Source: a bacterium (GTDB taxonomy: Bacteria > Chloroflexota > Dormibacteria > Aeolococcales > Aeolococcaceae). Taken from it: a stretch of DNA of 50,213 nucleotides. Below the pieces are notes generated by a model, which did not search any database, had not been told where the DNA came from, and was given only the letters and a program-made list of their open reading frames with translations. The DNA is taken from the NCBI GenBank assembly GCA_021803465.1, contig JAJZLL010000039.1, positions 1-50,213 of the forward strand, read 5' to 3'. Shown here one piece after another: positions 42,077 to 50,027 of the stretch. Numbering within the stretch: position 1 is the stretch's first letter; each line of letters starts with the position of its first letter. The position numbers were made by a program, and so were the translations under genes.

Positions 42077-43209
42077 GCAAGCGAGCGAATGGTGAAGGAA
42101 CCTACTATCGAGCGAAAGACGGGAGCTGGAGAGGTGCAATTGGCCTTCCAAATGGGAAGCGCAAGTTTCTTCGTGCGCAGTCGCAACGAGAGATCCGGGA
42201 GAAGATTGAACGTCTCCACGAACTCAGTGCCACAATCAATGTTGACTTCGCATCCGTGAAGACTGCAGCCTTCCTTGCTGAGTGGCTCGAACTCATAAGA
42301 CCCTCGCTCAAGGCCAAGACCTGGGAGCGGTACGAGGGATGTGTCCGATGTCACATCTCCCCTGCCCTCGGCAGGATCCCAGTAGGGAAACTTGAGCCTC
42401 GCGATCTCCAGGGATTCTATGCAGCGAAGATCGATAGTGGCCTCAGTCCCTCGACAGTTCATCAGCTCCATCGTGTCTTGCACTCTGCCCTAGCCTACTG
42501 CGTTCACATGCAACTTTTGGCCACCAACCCGGCGGAACATGTCCATCCGCCCCGGCGACCGGAACGAACGATGAATGTATGGTCCACTGCGCAGTGTCGT
42601 CAGTTCCTCGAGTCTGTCGCCTCTGATCGCTTCCACGCCCTCTTTGTGCTCGCTCTCACGACTGGGATGCGGCAGGGCGAGCTCCTCGCACTCCACTGGA
42701 GCGATGTCGATCTTGATCGAGGCACACTCCTCGTTCGCGGGACACTGAGCCGCACGCGGGAGGGGCTAGTCATCACGACACCGAAGACAAGCCGATCATC
42801 GCGTCAGATCCTCCTCACGAGCCAGGCGGTCGATGCGCTACGGGTTCGCCAGAAGCAGCAACATGAGGAAATACAGAGTGCCGGTGCCAAATGGGAGAAT
42901 CTCGACATTGTTTTCAGTACCATCCAAGGTGGGCTCATCGACAAGGAGCGGGTGCTGCGGCGCCACTTCAAGCCAGCCATCGAAGAGGCAGGCCTACCTC
43001 CCATAAGGTTCCACGATCTGAGGCACTGCGCAGCCACGATCATGATTGAGGCTGGAGTCCACATCAGGGTCGTAGCAGACATCCTAGGGCATGCAGACCC
43101 GTCAGTGACCCTTCGGGTGTATGGACATGTCATGCCCGCAATGCATCAGCAAGCACGAAGCGCGCTTGAGTCAGCCTTCGATAGGAACACTCCCCAGATG
43201 TCAAGCTGA
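42073..43209 (+). CDS. int: phage-type tyrosine recombinase / integrase
   Basis: 378 aa, full length. N-terminal arm-binding domain (GEGTYYRAKDGSWRGAIGL), core-binding SAM-like domain (FLAEWLELIRPSLKAKTWER), and catalytic domain with Arg in TGMRQGELLALHW, HxxR in HDLRHCAATIMIEAG, then LGHADPSVTLRVYGHV with the second His and nucleophile Tyr. All catalytic residues seen are present, so it may be active. Translationally coupled to the excisionase gene. It should integrate at the adjacent tRNA-Pro. Confidence 0.94.
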   Translation: MSKRANGEGTYYRAKDGSWRGAIGLPNGKRKFLRAQSQREIREKIERLHELSATINVDFASVKTAAFLAEWLELIRPSLKAKTWERYEGCVRCHISPALGRIPVGKLEPRDLQGFYAAKIDSGLSPSTVHQLHRVLHSALAYCVHMQLLATNPAEHVHPPRRPERTMNVWSTAQCRQFLESVASDRFHALFVLALTTGMRQGELLALHWSDVDLDRGTLLVRGTLSRTREGLVITTPKTSRSSRQILLTSQAVDALRVRQKQQHEEIQSAGAKWENLDIVFSTIQGGLIDKERVLRRHFKPAIEEAGLPPIRFHDLRHCAATIMIEAGVHIRVVADILGHADPSVTLRVYGHVMPAMHQQARSALESAFDRNTPQMSS

Positions 43210-43275
43210 CATGAATAACCCAGTACTGAGCTATCGGCGAAACTACGCACTCATCCCCGAGCGCTTCACGACCGC

Positions 43276-43660
43276 TGGAATGGTCCCCAACAAGTGGACA
43301 CATGAAGGAGTAGGGTGAGGGCATGGAATTCTTCCGAATCTTGGAAAAACGGAGGTTGCCATGCCCTCAGTACAAAGATACCCCGCGGAGTTCCGGCGCG
43401 GGGCGGTGGAACTTGCAAAGCACAGCGGCAGGCCCGTTGCAGTGCTGTCACGGGAGCTCAACGTCAGTGAAGGAACTCTCGCCCGCTGGGTCGTCCATGA
43501 GTACACTAAGGGGAACGCTGAGGTTACCCCGAGCGAGGAAGTCGAGCAGCTCCGCAGGGAATGCGCACGGCTCGTCCAGGAACGGGTGATCCTAAAATAC
43601 GCATTGGCGCTGTATGCCCGGGAGACATCCGGACGGTGAACCCGTTCGCGACAATCGCGG
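43276..43660 (+). mobile_element. IS3-family element, left part only
   Basis: A terminal-repeat-like TGGTCCCCAACAAGTGGACA lies about 80 nt before an OrfA gene. After OrfA the expected OrfB (DDE transposase) is absent: only a 22-codon frame (VNPFATIAAYQRHG...) follows before stop codons. The right end cannot be placed. Confidence 0.6.
43361..43639 (+). CDS. IS3-family transposase OrfA
   Basis: 92 aa. The helix-turn-helix is YPAEFRRGAVELAKHSGRPV followed by AVLSRELNVSEGTLARWV, and a C-terminal leucine-zipper-like helix is EQLRRECARLVQERVILKYA, the region that in intact elements overlaps OrfB. GGAGG precedes the ATG. Without OrfB it cannot transpose by itself. Confidence 0.82.
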   Translation: MPSVQRYPAEFRRGAVELAKHSGRPVAVLSRELNVSEGTLARWVVHEYTKGNAEVTPSEEVEQLRRECARLVQERVILKYALALYARETSGR

Positions 43661-43981
43661 CATATCAGCGCCACGGCATGACGGAGGATCCGGAGGTCGT
43701 CTGACCTTGTTCTCGCGTCGAAAAGAGCATGACTGCGGCTCGGCTCTTTTCGGCTTGCCGCGATAACCTTCAAAGGGTTCGATGGTTGCGCGATGGCGTC
43801 CAGTTGATGGTCAAGAACCCGGCGCCGCGCAGCATCTCCGCCGCCTGGGTGCTACGCTCTCCACAAGGAAAGCTTCGTGGCCGCCCAAGTGTACACTGAA
43901 AGGGGATCCTTCCAAGGCGCTGGAGCCGGAAGGGGTGGTCGCAATGGTGGGTAGGCAGGAGGATCGGGGACGGTGACTGCG
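43640..43981. other. 342-base stretch of decayed DNA with one hairpin
   Basis: No intact gene is visible. A perfect 10-bp inverted repeat CGAAAAGAGC / GCTCTTTTCG with a 14-nt loop (43719-43752) might act as a bidirectional stop, as its arms contain A and T runs. The rest looks like broken transposon sequence. GTG/ATG codons and a GGAGG at its right end (43957-43984) belong to the following gene. Confidence 0.45.
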
Positions 43982-44013
43982 ATGACCTTCGACCTCACTG
44001 CGAATTCTCGCAC

Positions 44014-44886
44014 GTGGGGCAAGTGCACTCTGCGCATGTGGCGGGGCAACGGGCGCTTGGGTTCTATCGCCTGACCTTCAACCTGGGCATTGACGTTCAT
44101 CCTATCTCCGACGGGCCGTTGTTTAACCTGGCCTCCTTCTCTGGGGAGATGAGCATTCAGAACCGGCTCCTCGCGAGCTTTGCCACCCCGCCGCAACGGT
44201 TTCCTTTGCGACAGCAGCAAGGCCATGTTGCCCCCCAAAGCCTCGCGTTCTTTGTCGAACTAGATCGGGCGCGGATTGAGGCGCTGGAGGCGATGCGAGC
44301 GGGTGGCGACCTGCAGGTCTCCATGCAGTACTACGCCAATTTCGTTACCGATGATGGGGCACCCTACCCCCAGCATGGCCAAGCGGCATTGACCATCCCT
44401 CAGAGTGACTGGCTGCGCATTCTCGGCGAGCTCGGCTATGCACGGGCCGTACTCATAGAGTTGCCAGTACCCGATGGTTCTGCTGATCCGGAGTTGGCCG
44501 CAGCCGGGAACTTCCTGGCACGGGCGCAACAGTCCTGTCTAAGGGGCGAATATCGGGAAGCGGTAGGGCTCTGTCTCGGTGTCTTGGAGGAGCTTGAGAA
44601 GTGGCTGCCTCCCCGATCCGCTGAGCCCGACTTCAAGGATCTGAGGAGTTTGGATAAAGCTGAGCGGTTGGCTCTTGTGCGGCGTGCGATCAAGATCTTC
44701 ACGCACCCGGCTAGACACAGGGATGAAGTCGCCGCGCGCTTTGAGTGGAGCAGGCGCGACGCGGTTTTCGCCGTCACGACGCTTGCCGCACTCTTGGACG
44801 AACTAGGTGCCCCCGACGCGCTGCCGCCGAAGCACTCCCCGACTTCTGTCGCTGTCCCGCCAGCGGCGGGCACCACAACGCCGTAA
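44014..44886 (+). CDS. uncharacterised protein, probably frameshifted near its start
   Basis: 290 aa from a GTG without a ribosome site. The body (FYRLTFNLGIDVHPISDGPL; later FLARAQQSCLRGEYREAVGL and a helical C-terminal third) looks like a normal cytoplasmic protein with an N-terminal beta part and a C-terminal helical part. A different frame just upstream, with GGAGG before it, reads MTFDLTANSRTWGKCTLRMW RGNGRLG and ends at a TGA at 44072-44074. Joining the two frames around 44055-44065 would give a better start, so the gene may carry a one-base indel. Function unknown. Confidence 0.55.
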   Translation: MGQVHSAHVAGQRALGFYRLTFNLGIDVHPISDGPLFNLASFSGEMSIQNRLLASFATPPQRFPLRQQQGHVAPQSLAFFVELDRARIEALEAMRAGGDLQVSMQYYANFVTDDGAPYPQHGQAALTIPQSDWLRILGELGYARAVLIELPVPDGSADPELAAAGNFLARAQQSCLRGEYREAVGLCLGVLEELEKWLPPRSAEPDFKDLRSLDKAERLALVRRAIKIFTHPARHRDEVAARFEWSRRDAVFAVTTLAALLDELGAPDALPPKHSPTSVAVPPAAGTTTP

Positions 44887-45322
44887 ACCTTCGATGCCGA
44901 ACCGGAGCATTAGTCCGCTTACTGTTCAGTCCCTCCTCGTGTAGCCAAAGTTCGGTGTCCCGCGCCTCGCTACGGGTACTGGATTCTGTGTGCAGGGTGA
45001 ACCGCCCCGGGTTTGTTGGAGAGTTAATGGTTCTACAAGAAGGGCCGGCCTATTCCCAACGTCGCGTAATCGTCATGTTCGGTACAAAGCAGGGTGAAAG
45101 CTTAGCTGCCCCCAATTCCTGTCCAACCGAAGGGGTCCACCTCACTCAGCAGTAGTCAGGTCTCCCTTGAGGGCCTCCATGGCAACCTCAGCCTTGAACT
45201 CCGGCTTGTATTTGTTCCGCTTTGAACTCCTTTTCGTTCATTGATGAAAGCTTAGCCTTCTGTCCAGTTTCCGGGGTCCACCACAAACACGATGGTGTGG
45301 GCGTCAGACGCAGGCACAATCA
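44887..45322. other. 436-base gap made of IS3-family remnants
   Basis: It holds no complete gene. Visible pieces are an IS-end-like sequence beginning TGAACCGCCCCGGGTTTGTT (44998-45017), two related terminal-repeat copies (45120-45141 and 45261-45283) and an OrfA fragment on the minus strand between them. The duplicated GAAAGCTTAGC blocks beside each repeat show that two related ends lie in tandem. Confidence 0.55.
45120..45283 (-). pseudogene. IS3-family OrfA N-terminal fragment with terminal repeats
   Basis: On the minus strand, after the repeat at 45283-45261 and an AAGGAG, one frame encodes KRNKYKPEFKAEVAMEALKG DLTTAE and then stops at 45142-45144, exactly where a second repeat copy begins. 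This is the conserved start of IS3 OrfA proteins (YxPEFKAEVxxEAL). The start codon is lost and the remainder missing. Confidence 0.7.
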
Positions 45323-45775
45323 TCACCGTCTGTTCTTCTTGTACTCCGGATGCGAATTTACATAGGCCACCACTTCCAGAACTCGATGCCTCGTGTCGAT
45401 AAAGAAGAAAACCCGACCCTGCCCAATATCAAATTCCTTGAGTTCCACATCTTCCTCAAGTCCACTGTAGAAGCGGACATAGTCATTTCTCTTATGTACC
45501 GACTTGACTTCTATGCCGACCCCGTACAATTCGTCCGTACTGGCGACTTTGGAAAACCGCTTGAAGTTCTCTATGATCTTCTTCAACTGAGCCGTCGTAA
45601 GGTCTCTGACCTTGCACTCGTCCTCGTTGTAATGGCCATGCCCAATGGTGAACTTCTGTATCTCGTCCGGAGTAAATTCGGCAACGCTTGGAGGTATCTT
45701 AGGATCGGATCCGATGCCTTGCGCACGAGGCTCAGGTATCGATTGACGATCTGCCTTGCGATTACTTCTGTGCAT
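45323..45775 (-). CDS. putative toxin paired with Panacea antitoxin (150 aa)
   Basis: The frame overlaps the end of the Panacea gene by 14 nt, the arrangement expected of a toxin-antitoxin pair. The N-terminal 35 residues are polar. The core runs through DLTTAQLKKIIENFKRFSKV (helix) and NDYVRFYSGLEEDVELKEFD to a beta-rich end GQGRVFFFIDTRHRVLEVVA, whose strand pattern recalls RelE/HigB-type mRNA interferases. No active-site residues can be assigned. Naming it a toxin rests mainly on the neighbour. Confidence 0.55.
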   Translation of the reverse strand: MHRSNRKADRQSIPEPRAQGIGSDPKIPPSVAEFTPDEIQKFTIGHGHYNEDECKVRDLTTAQLKKIIENFKRFSKVASTDELYGVGIEVKSVHKRNDYVRFYSGLEEDVELKEFDIGQGRVFFFIDTRHRVLEVVAYVNSHPEYKKNRR

Positions 45776-46232
45776 CCTCTAGCACCAAGGCGTAGTATTC
45801 GCGCATTGATTCAATTGTAATCTCGCGTCGCGATGGTAGATTCTCGTCTAGCCCCTCTCGGGCCTTCAGCCATGGCGATTCGCTGTGAACAAGCTCGACG
45901 AGATAATCGGCATCGAATTTACCGTATACTTGCCAAACTTCATCAAGCACTCGCTTGACCTCTGGGGTCAAACTTGGCTCCATTACCTGCGCGGCGGGGA
46001 TGGGACCAGTGTAGTGGACATTGTATTGGCTCCAGAGGTCCTTTACGACAGGACCATTGACCCAAGCCTCTATCTGATCCTCAAATAGCGAGTCATTGCA
46101 AAGTACAAGGTGCCATGCCTGAGCATAATAGACTAGTTTTTGAAGCTTCTTATTGTTGATCGACATGCCGGATCTGTTCGCCACATACAGGAAGTAATTT
46201 GCGACAGACTGAAGCTTCGTAGAGACTGCCAT
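45762..46232 (-). CDS. Panacea-domain (SocA/DUF4065) antitoxin-like protein
   Basis: 156 aa. The Panacea core is clear: LQSVANYFLYVANRSGMSIN followed by NKKLQKLVYYAQAWHLVL and then EAWVNGPVVKDLW. This domain is known as an antitoxin module that pairs with many unrelated toxins, and as a proteolysis adaptor (SocA). The second ATG was chosen (AGGAT 8 nt upstream). A short CTATG/CATAG dyad lies upstream (46256-46271) and might be an autoregulatory operator. It is transcribed before the putative toxin. Confidence 0.83.
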   Translation of the reverse strand: MAVSTKLQSVANYFLYVANRSGMSINNKKLQKLVYYAQAWHLVLCNDSLFEDQIEAWVNGPVVKDLWSQYNVHYTGPIPAAQVMEPSLTPEVKRVLDEVWQVYGKFDADYLVELVHSESPWLKAREGLDENLPSRREITIESMREYYALVLEDAQK

Positions 46233-46405
46233 ACGAGTGATCCTCATTGGTTGTGCTATGGAGAATCATAGTCTAGCTGGTAAGCTTCTTGCAGAAGTCA
46301 ATAAATCGTGCACCCTTTGGAACTTGGTTGTAACTTGGCACGCTCCTTGCAGGCGATGTCGCCACGGGACTATGAGTACCTAGCGTGCGCCGGTGGCATT
46401 ATGAT

Positions 46406-46427
46406 GTGGACCCCTTCGCTTGGACAG
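46406..46427 (+). repeat. IS3-type terminal repeat, inverted copy of 45120-45141
   Basis: The plus strand reads GTGGACCCCTTCGCTTGGAC AG, which matches the minus strand of 45120-45141 at all but one position, with AATT conserved just beyond (24 of 26). It faces away from the toxin-antitoxin pair. Only about 35 bp of the element remain before the HsdR remnant begins. Confidence 0.7.
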
Positions 46428-46439
46428 CAATTAAGTCAT

Positions 46440-47093
46440 TCATGCTGCCTGAGCCGCAGCCCTAATGTGATCAAGGACCGCGACGAGGCGATCCACTTCG
46501 TCGGACGTGAACAGGTCGTCCGGTCCATGTGGGGCGATGTACGTGAATGGCGACTCGTACAGCAGTGCTGCGCCCATAACACCGTGCTCCGTCAGGTGGT
46601 TGATGATGAGATCGACGAACTCAATCTGCGCTGCCGTCAGCGTCTTGCCTTCGAGGAAGTACGCGAACGCCTCCTTGGCAGCACCCCGGTCGAGCCCGAT
46701 CAAGGACCGGACGAAGAGACCGAGCCCCTGGCTCTCTTCCTTCGCTCGGGCGATGGTGTCGGCATCTCCGATGCCGTTCTCCGTCAGCATGCTCTCCAGC
46801 GCCTGCAAGTCGCCTGGCGTCAGCGGCTTGTTCATCCGGACCCGGTGAACGGCGATGGGATCCTCGTGCTCCCGTAGGAATGTACGAGCCTTCGCCTTGA
46901 AGCGTTCCATGTCCTGTGGCGGCGTGATGCCGAGAAGATCGTACGACGTCGCTTCGCCCATTTCGTCCTCGAAATCCGTGTGCAGGACGTTGCGGTTGGG
47001 CTTCTCGCTGAACTGAACGAGGTCTCTCAGCTTCTTTCGAACCTGTTCCAGCATCACCACGGTGACGTCCTGCCACCAGTCGTCGGACTGAAG
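46440..47093 (-). pseudogene. hsdR: type I restriction enzyme HsdR, C-terminal fragment
   Basis: About 217 codons encode the HsdR C-terminal (EcoEI-R-type) helical domain: SDDWWQDVTVVMLEQVRKKL, SLIGLDRGAAKEAFAYFLEG, IEFVDLIINHLTEHGVMGAA and LYESPFTYIAPHGPDDLF. This normally follows the nuclease and helicase domains of a protein of about 800-1000 aa. Upstream of the first codon the frame meets a TAA (47094-47096) and unrelated DNA, so the motor and nuclease parts are gone, as are hsdM and hsdS. The fragment is inactive. Confidence 0.85.
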
Positions 47094-47114
47094 TTACTCC
47101 AGAAGGACGAGCTG

Positions 47115-48002
47115 CTAGGGACCAGGCAATATAATGTCAAGTCTCTGCCGATAGCTTTCTATGTCCGAAGTGCCCCAACCCATGTAGACGCAAAGATTGT
47201 CGAGTGAGTTCACATAGGGGACCATGCAATCTCGAAGAAGCAGATGTAATAGGTCATTAGGGATGAATGCGTGAGGATCAGAAGGATTAGTAAGATCAAA
47301 GAATTCATCAGCATTCAGTGAGGGATGATTTGCTGTCCCGCACAGGTAACCATAGAATCCGCGCCACGGCTTCGCAGTCCCTAGAAGCTGGGCTCCTGCG
47401 AAGTCAATCACGGAAGTTGGCGATGGCATTTGGATGTCATCTATACATAGTGGACTGGTGCTCAATGTTCCAAACTCGTTGGCGACCTCGCTGCGAAGGC
47501 GGTTGAGAGATTCCTTCAACTCATTAGGAGTAGGCTTCCCAGCCATATTGCAGGCCGCCTCGTATGCCAACTCTTTGCTACGAAGGGCTGAAAGCGCTGC
47601 TCTCGCTGCGCGCTCCCGAATTGTCGCCTGTTGATCAAGGACCCATGCAATCCATGCGCAGTGTTCTATTACGCTTCGCAGCAGAGGAAATACTGGGAAC
47701 GTTGCCGTCCCATCACTAAGCAAGACGGATAGTCCGTAGATTTGCTCGCTGGCAACGACTGTCCAAAGGTCGACGCAATGCACAAGGCGTTGTATAGGCC
47801 GACGTGTTCCAAAATGCTCATCCGTGATCTTCAAATCATGCTGCGCAACCGATGCGCTCTCAGGCGCACTCCTAATAACCCCGCTGCGCAATGTGCGGGC
47901 ATCAGACAAAAGTCCAACAATGTTCTGCAAGTCCACAACGGCCCTCGATGAATTGAGATAGTGAGGTAGCCCTACTCGGTGAGACCAGAATCGGGCTACC
48001 AT
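47115..48002 (-). CDS. uncharacterised protein (295 aa), possibly leaderless
   Basis: A mostly helical soluble protein. Prominent blocks are VDLWTVVASEQIYGLSVLLS, then PVFPLLRSVIEHCAWIAWVL, then ERAARAALSALRSKELAYEA, and a C-terminal PNDLLHLLLRDCMVPYVNSL. The LLRSVIEHCAWIAWVLD segment recalls a group of uncharacterised bacterial proteins with an (A/S)xxE helix, but I cannot name a family. TACGAT lies 7 nt before the ATG, with no ribosome site. Its place beside restriction and toxin-antitoxin genes permits a defence role, but nothing in the sequence shows it. Confidence 0.6.
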   Translation of the reverse strand: MVARFWSHRVGLPHYLNSSRAVVDLQNIVGLLSDARTLRSGVIRSAPESASVAQHDLKITDEHFGTRRPIQRLVHCVDLWTVVASEQIYGLSVLLSDGTATFPVFPLLRSVIEHCAWIAWVLDQQATIRERAARAALSALRSKELAYEAACNMAGKPTPNELKESLNRLRSEVANEFGTLSTSPLCIDDIQMPSPTSVIDFAGAQLLGTAKPWRGFYGYLCGTANHPSLNADEFFDLTNPSDPHAFIPNDLLHLLLRDCMVPYVNSLDNLCVYMGWGTSDIESYRQRLDIILPGP

Positions 48003-48332
48003 AAAGTAGATCGTACGATTTTCAATTCTTGCAGAACATCTGCTTGTCACGCCGCATCGCTCAACGACACCAAATGATGAGGGCCTCCTCAGACAGGATC
48101 TTCCTGCTCAGGAGCCACTCGGGAAAGTAGCTACCATTCCGCAATTTGGGGATCTGCAGATCCATCGTGCCAAACCCTGTGTCCCCAGCGTTGAGAGCGT
48201 TACTAGTTGCGGTCGTTCTTCCGTCCTACCACACGCTATCCGTACTCGGCTCCACATTTCTAATCGGCTTCGCGGGAAATGAGCTCATTCACATGAGCGA
48301 GGCATGATCCCGTAGCACATCTCTCTAGTAGC
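48003..48332. other. 330-base gap with IS256 transposase fragment
   Basis: It contains the TACGAT promoter of the leftward gene (48010-48015) and a minus-strand IS256-family fragment (separate entry). A plus-strand frame of 46 codons (48167-48307) reads hydrophobic residues but has no start signal. The right border is the terminal repeat of an intact IS256-type element. Confidence 0.5.
48061..48230 (-). pseudogene. IS256-family (mutator) transposase internal fragment
   Basis: The minus strand encodes GTMDLQIPKLRNGSYFPEWL and then LSRKILSEEALI before a stop. This is the highly conserved segment of mutator transposases at about residue 80-115 (LxIPKLRxGSYFPxxL). It differs from the intact copy next door (DVAFPKVRHGSFYPNLLEPR), so it is the relic of a second, different IS256 relative. 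Confidence 0.72.
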
Positions 48333-49728
48333 GTCCCGTAGAGTGGTGTAAATTGATGAGGGCCGGAGACAGAAACGGCCACCGACGAGATCTCCAATCT
48401 CAGGAATCAACTCATCAAGGAGACCACGACAGTGACCACACCTATCTTCGCATCCCAGGAGCTGCTTGCGCGGCTGACGGACGAGAACGTGACGAGCGAC
48501 GTCGACAGGATCCGCGAGCTTCTTCGCGCCGCGCTGCAGCATCTCATCGATGTGGAAGCCGCCCAGGTCATCGGTGCAGACCGGTACGAGAGGACGAGCG
48601 GCAGGACGAACCAGCGGAACGGAACGCGCGGCCATACCATAGACACGGGAGCGGGACGGCTCGATGTGGCGTTTCCGAAAGTCCGGCACGGCAGCTTCTA
48701 TCCGAACCTTCTCGAGCCGCGACGCCGCATTGACCGGGCGCTGCTGGCAGTCATCCAGGAGGCATACGTCCACGGCGTGTCGACGCGGAAGGTCGACGAC
48801 CTCGTTGCGGCGCTGGGAGGCTGTTCCGTGTCGAAGAGCGAGGTCAGCCGGATGTGCGGGGAACTCGACGCCGACCTCCAGGCGTTCCGGGAGCGGTCGC
48901 TGGCGGAGGAGGGGGGCTACCCGTACGTCTATCTGGACGCCACGTACGAGAAGGTCCGCCAGGGAGGGCGCATCGTGTCGATGGCGCTCGTCATCGCCAT
49001 CGGGATCCGGCATACGGGCGAGAAGTGTGTGCTCGGCGCCTCCGTCGGCCCGAGCGAGAGCGAGGAGTTCTGGCTCGCATTCTGCCGCTCCCTCTTGCAT
49101 CGCGGGTTGACAGGCGTCCAGCTTGTCATCTCCGACGCCCACGAGGGGCTCAAGAACGCGATCCGGACCTGCTTCGCTGGTGCAAGCTGGCAGCGGTGCA
49201 AGGTCCATTTCCTGCGGAACGCAGCTGCCCTGGTCGGCCGGCAGGATGCTCCGGCTGTGCTCGCGATCCTCAAGACGATCTTCCTCCAGCCCTCCCACGC
49301 TGAGGCCCGCTCCGCCGTCTCGCGGGCACTCGAACTGCTCGAACCAAAGCATCCGAAGGTCGCCAAACTCCTTCGCGACGCAGAAGACGACGTGCTTGCA
49401 TTCATGGCTTTTCCGCAGCCCCATTGGAGCGCGATCTCATCGTCGAATGCTATTGAGCGTGTCAACGGCGAAGTCGACCGCCGGGCGAAAGTTGTCGGCA
49501 TCTTCCCGAACGAAGCATCGCTCCTCCGTCTGGGAACGGCAATCCTGCAGGAGCAGCATGACGAGTGGCAGGACGGGAAGCGTGCCTTCTCTCTGGCTTC
49601 CATGAAGCTCGTCCTCGCGCCTGACGATGTCGGCGCGACCAACCTTCTCACGGAGGGCCTCGTCGCGTAATTCGTCTGCTACGACTACCCTTTGGAAATC
49701 TCGACGAATTTACACCACATCATGGGAC
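48333..49728 (+). mobile_element. intact IS256-family insertion sequence
   Basis: About 1396 bp bounded by imperfect 22-bp inverted repeats. The left end is GTCCCGTAGAGTGGTGTAAA TT (48333-48354) and the right end is its reverse complement, with GTCCC, T and GTGGTGTAAATT conserved (49707-49728). One full transposase gene lies inside. The 8-bp flanks (CTAGTAGC and TTGACCAA) do not match, so the usual target duplication is missing. Confidence 0.9.
48432..49670 (+). CDS. IS256-family (mutator) transposase
   Basis: 412 aa, full length. N-terminal DNA-binding part with GRTNQRNGTRGHTIDTGAGR, then the DDE catalytic domain: first Asp in YPYVYLDATYEKVR, second Asp in GVQLVISDAHEGLKNAI, C/H-like insert with WQRCKVHFLRN, and the Glu in SSNAIERVNGEVDRRAKVVG. 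No disruptions. It starts at a GTG preceded by AAGGAG. It should catalyse cut-and-paste or copy-out transposition of the element. Confidence 0.95.
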   Translation: MTTPIFASQELLARLTDENVTSDVDRIRELLRAALQHLIDVEAAQVIGADRYERTSGRTNQRNGTRGHTIDTGAGRLDVAFPKVRHGSFYPNLLEPRRRIDRALLAVIQEAYVHGVSTRKVDDLVAALGGCSVSKSEVSRMCGELDADLQAFRERSLAEEGGYPYVYLDATYEKVRQGGRIVSMALVIAIGIRHTGEKCVLGASVGPSESEEFWLAFCRSLLHRGLTGVQLVISDAHEGLKNAIRTCFAGASWQRCKVHFLRNAAALVGRQDAPAVLAILKTIFLQPSHAEARSAVSRALELLEPKHPKVAKLLRDAEDDVLAFMAFPQPHWSAISSSNAIERVNGEVDRRAKVVGIFPNEASLLRLGTAILQEQHDEWQDGKRAFSLASMKLVLAPDDVGATNLLTEGLVA

Positions 49729-50027
49729 TTGACCAAGATAGTGTGAAAGTCGGGTCTTTCTGGCATTAGAAATGGAAGTAGATATCCAACTAAATAGCCC
49801 GCTACATCGGCACCTCGGTCATCAATGGAGCCGATCTGATATTGAATTGCAGTTCGGGTCACTCTGTGCAAGTCAAATACAAGAAGGAGGAGACTTATTG
49901 CCGATCCAACAGCGAGACAAGTAAGCATCAGCGACACAAGAGGTTCCATAAATCGCAGTGCAGTTATAAGAAACAGTGGAGCAAACGAACCCAAAAACCA
50001 CCGAATCTTGATAATGATTAGTCCCAT
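49710..50027 (-). CDS. membrane protein truncated by the IS256 insertion
   Basis: 105 codons from MGLIIIKIRWFLGSFAPLFL (GAGG upstream). A second helix, FMEPLVSLMLTCLAVGSAIS and onward, ends in FDLHRVTRTAIQYQ, followed by a polar region. The last four codons (HDVV) and the stop come from the IS terminal repeat, so the native C-terminus is lost. No continuation is seen on the other side of the element. Family not recognised. Confidence 0.6.
   Translation of the reverse strand: MGLIIIKIRWFLGSFAPLFLITALRFMEPLVSLMLTCLAVGSAISLLLLVFDLHRVTRTAIQYQIGSIDDRGADVAGYLVGYLLPFLMPERPDFHTILVKSHDVV

Noticed and set aside
48285..49424. Minus-strand open frame of 379 codons opposite the IS256 transposase
   Set aside because: It is the complement of a well-conserved transposase and gives a His/Pro/Arg-rich chain without recognisable domains.
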